Source of the DNA: Paracoccaceae bacterium
GTDB lineage: Bacteria > Pseudomonadota > Alphaproteobacteria > Rhodobacterales > Rhodobacteraceae
Assembly: GCA_902606585.1 (NCBI GenBank)
Contig: CACLGX010000004.1
Span: forward strand, 48,336-112,335
Length of the DNA: 64,000 bases
Direction of reading: 5' to 3'
The first letter of the stretch is position 1. Each line of letters starts with the position of its first letter. This document shows positions 13,129 to 23,574 of this stretch, piece by piece. Below the pieces are notes generated by a model, which was not told the origin of the DNA, did no database searches, and worked only from the letters and a program-made list of their open reading frames with translations. The position numbers and the translations under genes are program-made.

Positions 13129-14619
13129 TCAACTTTTTGAGCTATCATCTTCAATTTTGACATTGTCTGGTTCCGCTAGGCTCTCTTCTACTTCTAGGTC
13201 AAATTGAGCAGTTTCAGTATCATTGCTATTTAATACCTCTAATACAATGGGAGCTCGCTCGCTTTCAGAAGCAAGCTCAGCTTTTGTCTCAGGAACATCC
13301 ATCCATGTTAAAGTATCTAATGCATTACAATTAAAACATGTTGGCCGCCAAACAGAATGAACTGTAGAGCAAATTTCGCAAACCCATTGTGGGCCACGCG
13401 GTGCTGAAACTGCTTTTGTTAGCCATTTTCGAATTACACTATCATCTGCACCTTCGCCTTTTTCGATGGCTGCAATAATTGTTAACGTGCGGACGTTAGG
13501 CACCGCCTCATAAGTATCTCCAAATGATCTGCGCGCATTAGGAAAATCTTCAGCCTGCAGATACATTTCTGCCATCATTATTTTCGTTTCAACATGCATG
13601 GGATTCATTTTAGCGAGTAACTTGAACCCCTTTTCTCTATCCTCTGAATTTTCCCCTTCATAAATTTCTGAATAGATCGCAGCCAAATCGGGATGAGGTT
13701 GAGACTCCCATGCCTTTTTAATTACTTTTATTGCTTTTTTTTTCTTGTCGTCTGTCAAATATTCTTTAGCAACTAGAACAGCAGCTGGCACTAAATCAGG
13801 AGACATACGATTTGCCTCTATTGCCGTTACTTGAGCATCAATTCTTTTATCAGTTTCAATTATTTCGGCCGCCTCTGATAATGCTAAAACAGCATCTCTT
13901 CTTTTATGGATATCTTTAGGTAGACTTCCATATTTCAATTTTGCGCTGAGAGTTTTTCGAGCTCCACGCCAATCAGATTCGCGAGTCTGAAGGCCTATCA
14001 GAACATCCTGTGTTTCTTCATGTTTTGGTTTTAACGAAAAGGCTTTTTCAGCTAATTTTAGGGCAGTATCAGTGTCGCCTTCCGACAGTCGCTTTTTCAT
14101 AATGCCCCTTACTCCAACAAACCTTGTGGTGGGATCTAAAATAAGCTCTTTATATATTTCTTCTGCATGTTCAGCCTCACCTGCTATTTCTGCCGCCTGG
14201 GCAGCTAATAAATTAGTAAGTGATGGTTGCTTTAAATACTTTTCAGCTTTTTTTGCCTTGGATAAAGCGGTGGACCCTTCGCCAGAAGCTAGAGCCATCA
14301 TCCCTTCCGATAAAGCTCTAAATCCCTTTCTTTCTCTGTTGCGATCAAAATATCTAGAAACTGCTGTTTCATCACCGTTTATAAATCTAAAAATAGCGAG
14401 AATAAGCGAAACTATTTTAAGGACAAGCCAAGCGGCTAGTATAATCAAACCCAAAATTATCAACAATTGTATTGGACTAATTGAATACTCAAAACCTGAA
14501 ATTTCAATAATTGTACTTCCTAAAATTTTATTTTGGTCGCTAGCTAAATAACTAGCGCCCCAAGCAAAAGCCATTACAATCATTAAAAATAAAGACAGTC
14601 TAAAAAGCGATATCAACAT
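13129..14619 (-). CDS. HemY-like TPR membrane protein
   Basis: Two N-terminal TM segments, AVSRYFDRNRERKGFRALSEGMMALASGE, TPR region, C-terminal CxxC...CxxC ribbon; adjacent to hemD. Confidence 0.85.
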   Translation of the reverse strand: MLISLFRLSLFLMIVMAFAWGASYLASDQNKILGSTIIEISGFEYSISPIQLLIILGLIILAAWLVLKIVSLILAIFRFINGDETAVSRYFDRNRERKGFRALSEGMMALASGEGSTALSKAKKAEKYLKQPSLTNLLAAQAAEIAGEAEHAEEIYKELILDPTTRFVGVRGIMKKRLSEGDTDTALKLAEKAFSLKPKHEETQDVLIGLQTRESDWRGARKTLSAKLKYGSLPKDIHKRRDAVLALSEAAEIIETDKRIDAQVTAIEANRMSPDLVPAAVLVAKEYLTDDKKKKAIKVIKKAWESQPHPDLAAIYSEIYEGENSEDREKGFKLLAKMNPMHVETKIMMAEMYLQAEDFPNARRSFGDTYEAVPNVRTLTIIAAIEKGEGADDSVIRKWLTKAVSAPRGPQWVCEICSTVHSVWRPTCFNCNALDTLTWMDVPETKAELASESERAPIVLEVLNSNDTETAQFDLEVEESLAEPDNVKIEDDSSKS

Positions 14620-14631
14620 GCCTTGATCTTC

Positions 14632-15753
14632 CTATTTCTCAGTACTTTTTAAAAGTTGCTTGACGGCCAAAAGAGATTCAATTCTACTTTCAGCGGAAAG
14701 GCGCCACGGCTCCATAACCTTCGAGGCAGTGCCATCAAGTTGCGTCAACTCAAAAAGAGATTTTTCAAGATCATTTGATTTTAAAAATGCTTCTGACCTG
14801 GACAAAACCGCGTCGGGGTCAGAGCCTTGACGAGGTATAGTAGACCGGGCTTGAAATTGTGATTTTAAAAAGCTTAAAAATTTAAAATTTTCTGTTTCTT
14901 TTTCATTTCTATAAGCTGATAAAGCTAAACGAGAGAACTCCGGAAAAGATTCCGTAAGATTTTTCATGGTAGGAATACCGGTCTCTGCTAAATTTCTTAA
15001 GATGTCTGGGGCTTTCAGACCCAAAATGCGCTCAATATTATCTAAACTCGCTTTATAAGGGGTCCCATAGAGTGTTGATTTCTGAATTTCCCTAAAGTTT
15101 TCTTGTATTGACTGGTCAATTGGTATGCTTTTTTCAGGATTGTCTTTAGCCTTGTCTAATATTTCTTCCTTCGGAACATCTTTTTCCTGTTTTTTCTCTA
15201 AAGGCGTCAACATCATGGATCGAATTTCTGTTTCCAAACTATCAATGTTCGCAAAATTAGTTTCTAATTGTTTTTTAATACTTCCAAGTTCCAAAAATTT
15301 GAGATCAAATTCCTCTTTGTTACTTATGATTTTACTTTCAAGTTTGGTTAAATTGGCAACTAATTCTCTTTCACTAATAAAGTTTTCTGTTTTTTTGCTT
15401 ACATTTGTAAGATCAATTTCAAGTTTTTTTATTGAAGTTGACAGCTCTTTTAGTCTGACCTGGATATTCTGCTCAAATACGATTTGTGACTTATTTTTAA
15501 AAAAATTAGGATAATTATTATTTATTAGAAAAACACCCAAAAGACCAAAACTTGCTGTTGCCAGGCCAGATAAGCCAATGAGTAAAAAAGAATTAAGTTT
15601 ATTTTTTGGCTCTTTTATATGATTAACGTTGCCCGGTTTTTCTATCTCCAAGCCTGCTCCTTTAGTTTCATTTTTTTCATAATTTAATGATAAATCGGCT
15701 TCCTTTAAATCAGTGCCGTCACTTTCTTTTTTTTGAGACTTAGGCTTTGGCAT
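14632..15753 (-). CDS. Mitofilin/Mic60-like (COG4223) membrane protein
   Basis: One TM segment followed by a long coiled coil and an amphipathic C-terminus; sits between hemD and the HemY-like gene, the known alphaproteobacterial Mic60 context. Confidence 0.7.
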   Translation of the reverse strand: MPKPKSQKKESDGTDLKEADLSLNYEKNETKGAGLEIEKPGNVNHIKEPKNKLNSFLLIGLSGLATASFGLLGVFLINNNYPNFFKNKSQIVFEQNIQVRLKELSTSIKKLEIDLTNVSKKTENFISERELVANLTKLESKIISNKEEFDLKFLELGSIKKQLETNFANIDSLETEIRSMMLTPLEKKQEKDVPKEEILDKAKDNPEKSIPIDQSIQENFREIQKSTLYGTPYKASLDNIERILGLKAPDILRNLAETGIPTMKNLTESFPEFSRLALSAYRNEKETENFKFLSFLKSQFQARSTIPRQGSDPDAVLSRSEAFLKSNDLEKSLFELTQLDGTASKVMEPWRLSAESRIESLLAVKQLLKSTEK

Positions 15754-15778
15754 TTTTCCTCAATTCTCCAGCCAATTG

Positions 15779-16516
15779 CTAACTAGTACTATCATCAAAC
15801 TTGATCAATCGTCTCAAAATAGCAAGCGTAGCTTCTTGCATACTGTTTAAATCAGGTTTTTTCGAAATCACTAGTTCCCCCAATTCGACCCCTGTAACTA
15901 TTTTTGCAACAGCTTCGCTGATTGCAATAACATTAAACCCAGTCAAATCTAGATTACTTTGCAACAATTCAGCAGACCTTGATGAGAAAATTGGCAAAAT
16001 CACTGGTCTACCACTGTGAATCTTTTGCAAATTTTGTTTTTTTATTTTCAGTGGCTCTTGATTGTATCCAATTATGTCCAAGCAACTGAACTGGTTTCTT
16101 TTCAATTCATCACATAGATTTCCGACAGTATGCTTGCCTCTAATATGAACCATGCTTTCGGTAGTTTTTTTTAATTTAATTAACTTCAATAAATTTTCTT
16201 GATCTGTCGAAAACCCCAAAACGTCATATCCAAAACTGACCGCTATTTTTTTTGTATTTGCTCCAACTACAAAACATTTTTTATTTATCAAATTATGTTT
16301 TTTTGCTGCTCGAAGCCCATTCGCTGAGGTAAAGATTAAAACCGAATTCTTATTGACCTTACTGAGGCTTGGTAGAAAATCTATTTTTTGTATTGGGTTA
16401 TCTATGATTTCGCAGCTATACAACAGATGTTTTATTTTTAAACAAAACCGTTCATTTCCACCTAATGGCCGCGTTAAAAGCAATATTACATTTTCTTGGT
16501 CGGGATTGTTTGTCAT
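15779..16516 (-). CDS. hemD: Uroporphyrinogen-III synthase
   Basis: LLLTRPLGGNERF...; VLIFTSANGLRA; divergent sequence but conserved context. ORF is open to 16561; start reassigned to MTNNPDQ. Confidence 0.75.
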   Translation of the reverse strand: MTNNPDQENVILLLTRPLGGNERFCLKIKHLLYSCEIIDNPIQKIDFLPSLSKVNKNSVLIFTSANGLRAAKKHNLINKKCFVVGANTKKIAVSFGYDVLGFSTDQENLLKLIKLKKTTESMVHIRGKHTVGNLCDELKRNQFSCLDIIGYNQEPLKIKKQNLQKIHSGRPVILPIFSSRSAELLQSNLDLTGFNVIAISEAVAKIVTGVELGELVISKKPDLNSMQEATLAILRRLIKFDDSTS

Positions 16517-16552
16517 ATGCTGAAATGCTACTCCGATGCTGCCTGCGATACA

Positions 16553-17662
16553 ATGGAACATAATATGGATTTACACAAAGCCCTTATTTTAGGAATTGAA
16601 AGTAGCTGTGATGATACCGCTGCTTCAGTTTTGGAAGTAAACCCTAAAGGCTCAAAAATTAAATCTTCTATCGTATATAATCAATTTAATCTCCACAAAG
16701 AATATGGGGGCGTTGTGCCAGAAATAGCAGCTCGGGCTCATGCTGAATTAATTGATGTTGTTGTCGAGAAATCGTTAAAAACAGCAAAAGTTGCCATGAC
16801 AGATATAAGTGCTGTTGGGGTAACTGCTGGTCCAGGCCTTATCGGTGGTGTGCTTTCAGGGCTAATGTTTGCAAAAGGGCTATCGGTCTCAACTAATAAG
16901 CCGCTAATTGGCGTAAATCATCTTGCAGGCCATGCGCTTACCCCTAGACTGACCAATAAAGTTGCCTTTCCTTATCTTGTACTGTTGGTTTCAGGTGGGC
17001 ATTGTCAATTTCTCATAGTTCATAATTACAATAAATATGAAAGATTAGGTGGAACGATAGATGATGCGCCTGGCGAAGCCTTCGATAAGGCGGCGCGTCT
17101 TTTAGGTTTGCAACAGCCTGGAGGACCCGCAATTGAAGAAGCTGCCAAAAAAGGTAATGCGGGCCGCTTTGATTTACCACGTCCTTTGCTTAATAGGGAC
17201 GACTGTAATTTTTCTTTTTCTGGCCTCAAAACAGCTTTAATGCGAAAACAAGCTGGGCTTATGAATAAACAGGGCGGCTTATTTAAAAAAGATGTAAGCG
17301 ATTTGAGTGCAAGCTTCCAGCAAGCAATGCATGATGTTATTATTGAAAAGTCAATTCGAGCTATTGACCTATATTCAAAATTTACTAACGAAAACCAGAC
17401 TTTTGCTATTGCTGGTGGAGTAGCCGCAAACGAAAAAATTCGACACTCGCTTCAGAAAGTATGCAAAACAAAAAAGATAGGTTTTTTAGCGCCACCTTTA
17501 GAATTATGCACCGATAATGCAGCGATTATTGCTCATGCAGCAGCAGAAAGGTTTTTGCATGGCGATTATGATGACACCACAATATCAGCTCGGCCAAGAT
17601 GGCCACTAGACAATAAAAAGCCTGCAATTTTAGGTAGCGGTAAAAAAGGATCAAAAGCATGA
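16553..17662 (+). CDS. tsaD: tRNA N6-adenosine threonylcarbamoyltransferase
   Basis: ILGIESSCDDTAASVLE; GVNHLAGHALTPRL; LVSGGHCQFL; FSFSGLKTALM. ORF is open from 16496; start moved to MEHNMDLHK (16565 is also possible). Confidence 0.95.
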   Translation: MEHNMDLHKALILGIESSCDDTAASVLEVNPKGSKIKSSIVYNQFNLHKEYGGVVPEIAARAHAELIDVVVEKSLKTAKVAMTDISAVGVTAGPGLIGGVLSGLMFAKGLSVSTNKPLIGVNHLAGHALTPRLTNKVAFPYLVLLVSGGHCQFLIVHNYNKYERLGGTIDDAPGEAFDKAARLLGLQQPGGPAIEEAAKKGNAGRFDLPRPLLNRDDCNFSFSGLKTALMRKQAGLMNKQGGLFKKDVSDLSASFQQAMHDVIIEKSIRAIDLYSKFTNENQTFAIAGGVAANEKIRHSLQKVCKTKKIGFLAPPLELCTDNAAIIAHAAAERFLHGDYDDTTISARPRWPLDNKKPAILGSGKKGSKA

Positions 17663-18609
17663 AAATATCTATTGCTGGCGCGGGTGCGTTTGGCTCCGCA
17701 ATAGCATCAGTTTTCGCTAAAGGTGGGCATTCGACCAAGCTTTTTTCACCAACTAACTTTAAGGAATTAAGCGCCACAAGAGTTCCTAGGAAACTCAGTA
17801 ACATAAAATTACCCGCAGAAGTTGATATCATAAAATCGTTAGAAAAAACTGAAAAAAACGAGTATTTATTTCTAGCAGTACCAACACAAAATTTAGCATC
17901 TTTTTGCAAAGAGAATAAATCTTTTTTAAATGACAGACCGCTAATTGCTTGTTGTAAAGGTATGGATCAAACAACCGGGCTGAGACCGTCAGAAATTTTA
18001 AGTGAGCACTCTTCAAAAGTTGCCATAATGTCTGGCCCAAGCTTTGCGATTGATATTTCCAAAGGCATGCCAACCGCTTTAGTTTTAGCTTCATCCGAGC
18101 CTGGCTTTTTGAAAAAATTACAATCAGATATTTCAATGCAAAACTTTAGACTTTACCGAACATCAGATGTTGTAGGTGTAGAACTTGGCGGCGCACTAAA
18201 GAATATAATTGCTATAGCATGTGGTATAGCAATCGGTGCCAAGCAAGGTGATAGTGCTAGAGCAGCACTGATGACACGTGGTTTTTCAGAAATGGTTGCT
18301 TTTGCAGAAGCGCATGGAGCTAAAGAAAAAACACTGGCAGGTTTGTCAGGTTTAGGGGATTTAAGTCTTACTTGTAATTCAGAAAAGTCTCGTAATTTTG
18401 TTTTTGGCGTATCGCTTGGTTGCCAAAAACCTTTCAATAAAAACACAACCGTAGAAGGCGTTGCCACAGCATTTGCCGTAAACCAAAAAGCAAGGTCTCT
18501 AGGCCTAGAAATGCCCATAACCTCTTCTGTCAGCGCTTTAGTTGAAGGTTCGGCTTCCACTGAAGAGGTAATTAACTCTCTGTTAAGCAGGCCAACCAAA
18601 GAAGAATAA
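17659..18609 (+). CDS. gpsA: NAD(P)-dependent glycerol-3-phosphate dehydrogenase
   Basis: ISIAGAGAFGSAIASVFA; MSGPSFAIDI; GGALKNIIAIACGI; GLSGLGDLSLTC. Confidence 0.95.
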   Translation: MKISIAGAGAFGSAIASVFAKGGHSTKLFSPTNFKELSATRVPRKLSNIKLPAEVDIIKSLEKTEKNEYLFLAVPTQNLASFCKENKSFLNDRPLIACCKGMDQTTGLRPSEILSEHSSKVAIMSGPSFAIDISKGMPTALVLASSEPGFLKKLQSDISMQNFRLYRTSDVVGVELGGALKNIIAIACGIAIGAKQGDSARAALMTRGFSEMVAFAEAHGAKEKTLAGLSGLGDLSLTCNSEKSRNFVFGVSLGCQKPFNKNTTVEGVATAFAVNQKARSLGLEMPITSSVSALVEGSASTEEVINSLLSRPTKEE

Positions 18610-18661
18610 AGTTTTAGGGCCCACTACATTTTCAATCCTGCAGCAGTGCGCCCTCAGAATG

Positions 18662-20050
18662 TCAATAACGATAGTGTTCTGGCTTAAAAGGCCCCTCGGG
18701 AGTTACGCCAATATACTCTGCCTGATCAGTAGCTAGTTTTGTCAATTTCACACCAATACGCTCCAAATGCAGTCGGGCAACCTTTTCATCTAAATGCTTG
18801 GGTAAAATATAAACATCGTTTTTATACTCGCCGCCCTTTTTCCAAAGCTCAATCTGCGCAAGAACTTGGTTTGTAAATGAAGCTGACATCACAAAAGATG
18901 GATGACCCGTTGCATTTCCAAGATTTAGTAAACGACCCTCTGAAAGTAATATCAATCGATTTCCAGATGGCATTTCAATCATATCTACTTGGTCTTTAAT
19001 ATTCGTCCACTTGTGATTTTTAAGATGGGCAACTTGAATTTCGTTGTCAAAGTGACCAATATTGCCAACGATTGCCATGTCTTTCATTTCACGCATGTGT
19101 TCTATTCTAATGACATCTTTATTACCTGTTGTTGTAATAAAAATATCAGCGCTTTCTAAAGTGTCCTCTAAAGTTACAACTTCAAAACCATCCATGGCAG
19201 CCTGTAGAGCGCAAATTGGATCAACCTCTGTCACCTTAACGCGCGCGCCGGCGCCACGAAGAGATGCAGCAGACCCTTTTCCAACGTCGCCGTATCCACA
19301 TACGACGGCCGTCTTACCTGCCATCATTGTATCAGTTGCACGACGAATACCGTCCACTAAAGATTCTTTACAACCATACTTGTTGTCAAACTTTGACTTA
19401 GTCACAGAGTCATTAACGTTAATAGCTGGAAAAGGAAGTTGACCATTTTTAACCAATTCGTAAAGACGGTGAACACCAGTTGTTGTTTCTTCAGAAACAC
19501 CTTTGATGGCATCGCGCGTTTTCATAAACCACCCAGGTGATTGTTCCATGCGCTTTTTAATTTGCAACTTGATGACCTCTTCTTCCTCTGATTGGGGAAC
19601 TGGAATGATGTCTTCACCTGCTTCAGCGCGCGCACCAAGAAGCACATACAAAGTTGCATCACCCCCATCATCTAAAATCATATTTGGGCCATCAGGAAAC
19701 ATAAAAGATTTATCTAAGTAATCCCAATGCTCTTCTAAAGACTGGCCCTTAATAGCAAACACAGGAATATTTGCTGCGGCAATTGCTGCGGCTGCATGGT
19801 CTTGGGTGGAGAAAATGTTGCAGGAAGCCCAACGCACATCTGCGCCTAATGCCACCAGTGTTTCAATTAAAACTGCTGTTTGAATAGTCATGTGAAGTGA
19901 ACCGACGATACGCGCACCTTTTAAAGGTTTGCTTTCTCCATATTCCGAGCGCAGCGCCATCAATCCAGGCATTTCTGTTTCAGCTATACTTAATTCCTTG
20001 CGCCCAAAATCAGATAAAGAAATGTCTTTTACGATATATTGCTGGCTCAT
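18662..20050 (-). CDS. ahcY: S-adenosylhomocysteine hydrolase
   Basis: [39 protein letters not shown]-terminal [11 protein letters not shown] open to 20074; start likely MSQQYIV. Confidence 0.97.
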   Translation of the reverse strand: MSQQYIVKDISLSDFGRKELSIAETEMPGLMALRSEYGESKPLKGARIVGSLHMTIQTAVLIETLVALGADVRWASCNIFSTQDHAAAAIAAANIPVFAIKGQSLEEHWDYLDKSFMFPDGPNMILDDGGDATLYVLLGARAEAGEDIIPVPQSEEEEVIKLQIKKRMEQSPGWFMKTRDAIKGVSEETTTGVHRLYELVKNGQLPFPAINVNDSVTKSKFDNKYGCKESLVDGIRRATDTMMAGKTAVVCGYGDVGKGSAASLRGAGARVKVTEVDPICALQAAMDGFEVVTLEDTLESADIFITTTGNKDVIRIEHMREMKDMAIVGNIGHFDNEIQVAHLKNHKWTNIKDQVDMIEMPSGNRLILLSEGRLLNLGNATGHPSFVMSASFTNQVLAQIELWKKGGEYKNDVYILPKHLDEKVARLHLERIGVKLTKLATDQAEYIGVTPEGPFKPEHYRY

Positions 20051-20197
20051 AGTTTTTTCCTCATCAAATTTCATAGTTGCCTAACAGTAAATAAAAAATG
20101 GTTCAATCAGATAAATGTAGATATGACTTTTGCTAACTCTATGGGTAATATAGTTCGCAAATTCAAATTTTAAACTAAACACAGAGCTAACTGACTA

Positions 20198-20782
20198 ATG
20201 AAGAAAAATCGCGCTTGGCAAAGAATGCTTTCAGGACGCAGGCTTGACCTTTTGGACCCTACCCCTCTCGATATTGAAGTTGAGGATATAGCGCATGGTT
20301 TATCTTTCGTTGCCAGGTGGAATGGGCAAACGAATGGAAATTTTCCATACAGTGTTGCGGAACATTCGCTCTTAGTGGAACAGATTTATTCTAAATCTTT
20401 TAAAAACCCTGAAAAAAAATGGTGCTTGGCGGCACTTCTTCACGATGCGCCAGAATATGTAATTGGGGATATGATTTCACCAGTAAAATCAGCTATTGGT
20501 AGTGGCTATCAGTCTTTAGAAAATCGTTTAAGTTCTGCAATTAACCTTAGGTTTGGGCTTCCCACAAAAATACCGGACAAAATTAAAAAGCAAATTAAAA
20601 AAGCAGATAAAATTAGCGCATGGATCGAAGCCATTCAAATCGCTGGCTTTTCAAAAAATGAGGCAGACAAATTATTTGGGGGTGTAGATACTAAAGAAAT
20701 AGACAGGTTTTCTATTCGACTGCGCCCACCTATTGAGGTTCGAGAAAACTATATTTCAAGATTCAACGAATTAATTATTTAG
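20198..20782 (+). CDS. HD-domain phosphohydrolase (YfbR-like)
   Basis: YSVAEHSLLVEQIY; LAALLHDAPEYVIGDMISPVK. Confidence 0.8.
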   Translation: MKKNRAWQRMLSGRRLDLLDPTPLDIEVEDIAHGLSFVARWNGQTNGNFPYSVAEHSLLVEQIYSKSFKNPEKKWCLAALLHDAPEYVIGDMISPVKSAIGSGYQSLENRLSSAINLRFGLPTKIPDKIKKQIKKADKISAWIEAIQIAGFSKNEADKLFGGVDTKEIDRFSIRLRPPIEVRENYISRFNELII

Positions 20783-21344
20783 GGCTCCGTTTTGCTAGAA
20801 TTCTCTGAAGGGTTCTTCGATGCATATTAAGACGTCGGGCAGTCTCACTTACATTCCTATCGCATAGTTCATAAACTCGCTGAATATGTTCCCACCTTAC
20901 TCTATCGGCACTCATTGGATTTTCTGGAGGTGGCGGTAGATCATCGCCAGAAGCAAGAAGAGCATTCATTATATCTGATGCATCCGCAGGCTTTGATAAA
21001 TAGTCAGTCGCGCCAATTTTTACCGCAGCAACTGCAGTCGCTATAGCTCCATAACCTGTCAAAACAACAACACGGCAATCTGGGCGCTTATCGTTTAAAA
21101 CCTCCACGACATCTAACCCGTTACCATCTGTTAGTCGCAAATCCACGACAGCATAAGCTGGTGGTCGAGCAGTAGCTATTGCTCTGCCAGCCGCAACTGA
21201 ACCCGCAGATTCAACTTTAAAGCCTCGTTTCTCCATAGCTTTCGTCAATCTACGCAAAAAGGGCTCATCGTCGTCAACCAATAACAACGTTTTATCTACG
21301 CCAATTTCTTCCGTTTTTCTTTCAAGCAAATCGACCAACTCCAT
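20775..21344 (-). CDS. regA: Redox response regulator RegA/PrrA/ActR
   Basis: LLLVDDDEPFLRRLTKAMEKRGF; YAVVDLRLTDGNGLDVV; Fis-like HTH VSETARRLNMHRRTLQRILAKRSPK. Confidence 0.93.
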   Translation of the reverse strand: MELVDLLERKTEEIGVDKTLLLVDDDEPFLRRLTKAMEKRGFKVESAGSVAAGRAIATARPPAYAVVDLRLTDGNGLDVVEVLNDKRPDCRVVVLTGYGAIATAVAAVKIGATDYLSKPADASDIMNALLASGDDLPPPPENPMSADRVRWEHIQRVYELCDRNVSETARRLNMHRRTLQRILAKRSPK

Positions 21345-21393
21345 TCAATTATGTTTATTTAGTACGACATCAAGTTAGGGTCAAATTTTGTAT

Positions 21394-22062
21394 TTAACTA
21401 TTCTTTATAAAGCAGGCAGTAATATTCGCGATTTCATCAGCTGATTTATCTCGCCTAAAAAACTCAACAAAGCCATATTCAGGCAGAATTAGATAAGTCA
21501 GAGTCGAATGATCAACTAAATACCAATCATCGTTAGAATTTTGTGCTTTGTAATATGTTTTATATACTTTTGAAACGTGGTCGATTTGATCTTTGCTTCC
21601 CGTTAAGCCTATCATTTTTGGGTGATGATACTTCACAAAATCACCAATCACCTCTGGTGTGTCTCGTTCAGGATCAATGCTCACAAAAACAGGGGTTACT
21701 GAAATGTTATTATTATCCAGCAGATCTACTGCCTCAGCATTTCGATATACATCCAAGGGGCATATGTCTGGGCAAAAAGTATAACCAAAATATAAAATGG
21801 TTGGTTCTTTAAAAATATCTTTTTCTGTAACGATCTGACCATCTTGATTTATAAGCTCAAATTCACCGCCAATATTTGTATTGCCCAAGGCCTTGCTCAT
21901 TCTACACTCTGCAAATGGATCAACACCCTTTGCAAAATTGATTTGGCCGGATGTAAAAATCCAAAAAATAAATAAGCTCAGCAAAAGCAGGATCAAAGCG
22001 AATAGGCTAATTAACAAACCCAGTGATCGCGACATTAAAATTCCCTTTGTACGGTGAAGCAC
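21394..22062 (-). CDS. SCO1/SenC/PrrC copper-chaperone family protein
   Basis: TILYFGYTFCPDICPLDVYRN; VSIDPERDTPEV; DHSTLTYLI; divergent from the regB homologue. Start may be MSRSLG at 22035. Confidence 0.92.
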   Translation of the reverse strand: MLHRTKGILMSRSLGLLISLFALILLLLSLFIFWIFTSGQINFAKGVDPFAECRMSKALGNTNIGGEFELINQDGQIVTEKDIFKEPTILYFGYTFCPDICPLDVYRNAEAVDLLDNNNISVTPVFVSIDPERDTPEVIGDFVKYHHPKMIGLTGSKDQIDHVSKVYKTYYKAQNSNDDWYLVDHSTLTYLILPEYGFVEFFRRDKSADEIANITACFIKNS

Positions 22063-22120
22063 TAATTTAGTTTTACTAAGTATACCTTAATATGATTAAA
22101 TGTAATAAGGTAAGGCGATT

Positions 22121-23497
22121 ATGATAGAGTCAAATCAAGACCTTTTCCCGGAAAGCAAACGAGGAGAATGGATAAGACTTCGCACCATGATTTTTATCAG
22201 GTGGGTTGCAATTAGTGGCCAATTAGCTGCGATTGTTACCGCTTTCCAATATTTCGAATTGTCTTTAAACCTTAGTCTTTGTTTTTTTGCTGTGGGCCTA
22301 TCTGCATTAGCAAATATCGTAGCAAGCCTTTTGTTCCCAGAAAGCAAAAGGTTAAGCGAGTTGGAAAATGTATTCATGATTTTGTTTGACCTGTTTCAAT
22401 TAGCTTTTCTGCTTTTTTTAACTGGTGGATTAAACAATCCTTTTTCTTTTCTACTCATAGCCCCTGTTGTTGTTTCTGCCGCAGCCCTAAAAAAAAGATC
22501 CACTTTCATTATAGGTTCAGCCGCCGTTTTCATTGTAACTCTCCTGTCACATTTTTATGTACCTTTAGAAAGTTTATCTGGTGAAACTTTAAATATTCCC
22601 GATATTTTCTTGTTTGGAAATTGGATTGCAATAAGTACTGGAATTGTATTTTTGGCTTTTTATTCAACCCGAGTTACGTCGGAACTAAACACAATGAGTG
22701 ATGCTCTATTCGCTACACAAACAGCACTATCTAGAGAGCAAAAGTTAACTGATCTGGGTGGAGTTGTAGCAGCGGCAGCCCACGAGCTAGGAACCCCACT
22801 AGCAACGATAAAATTAACAAGCTCAGAACTGATAGAGGAGCTTAAAAATTTTCCAGAACTTCTTAATGATGCATTGTTAATTCGCGATCAGGCTGATCGC
22901 TGCGGAAATATCCTAAATAATATGGGTAGCGCTGGGAAAGACGACTTACAAATGCATCAAGCTTTACTTGCTGAAATAATTAGAGAAGCAGCAGAACCGC
23001 ATTCAAATCGAGGAGTAGCAATTGAGACAAAAATATCAGATGGCCACAAGGGCGGAATAGATGAACCGTATATAATTCGAAGGCCAGAAATAATCCATGG
23101 GCTGAGAAATATGATTCAAAACGCTGTTGACTTTGCAACGTCAAAAGTTTGGGTAGAAAGCTCTTGGACCAAAGAGTCAATTAAAATTACTATTTCTGAT
23201 GATGGTTATGGTTATCCTCCAAATCTTTTAGGAAGACTGGGTGATCCTTTCCTAGGAGCCAAAATAGGAAAAGAAAACAGACAAGGATATGAAGGTATGG
23301 GGCTGGGCTTGTTTATTGCCAAAACACTGCTTGAGAGAACAGGCGCAAATATAAGTTTTTCCAACGGACATAAAAACCAAACATCTAGCCAATCGCAAGG
23401 CGCACCATCTGGGGCTATCGTTCACATATATTGGCCAAGAAAAAAAGTCGAGATAACTTCAAACCTTTTTGGTGAAAATCAAAATTTTTCTATATAA
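22121..23497 (+). CDS. regB: Redox sensor histidine kinase RegB/PrrB
   Basis: GGLNNPFSFLLIAPV; AAAAHELGTPLATIKL; RDQADRCGNILNNMGSAGKDD; GMGLGLFIAKTLLERTGA. Confidence 0.93.
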   Translation: MIESNQDLFPESKRGEWIRLRTMIFIRWVAISGQLAAIVTAFQYFELSLNLSLCFFAVGLSALANIVASLLFPESKRLSELENVFMILFDLFQLAFLLFLTGGLNNPFSFLLIAPVVVSAAALKKRSTFIIGSAAVFIVTLLSHFYVPLESLSGETLNIPDIFLFGNWIAISTGIVFLAFYSTRVTSELNTMSDALFATQTALSREQKLTDLGGVVAAAAHELGTPLATIKLTSSELIEELKNFPELLNDALLIRDQADRCGNILNNMGSAGKDDLQMHQALLAEIIREAAEPHSNRGVAIETKISDGHKGGIDEPYIIRRPEIIHGLRNMIQNAVDFATSKVWVESSWTKESIKITISDDGYGYPPNLLGRLGDPFLGAKIGKENRQGYEGMGLGLFIAKTLLERTGANISFSNGHKNQTSSQSQGAPSGAIVHIYWPRKKVEITSNLFGENQNFSI

Positions 23498-23574
23498 GTT
23501 TTTTTGAACCTTTTTGCCAATTGCTTTGTCGGCAATATCACCAAAACAATTATTTTATTTTGTAGTACAGTTTT

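Noticed and set aside
20051-20197. SAM/SAH riboswitch upstream of ahcY
   Set aside because: Such leaders are known for ahcY in other bacteria, but I could not recognise the conserved core or pairing here.
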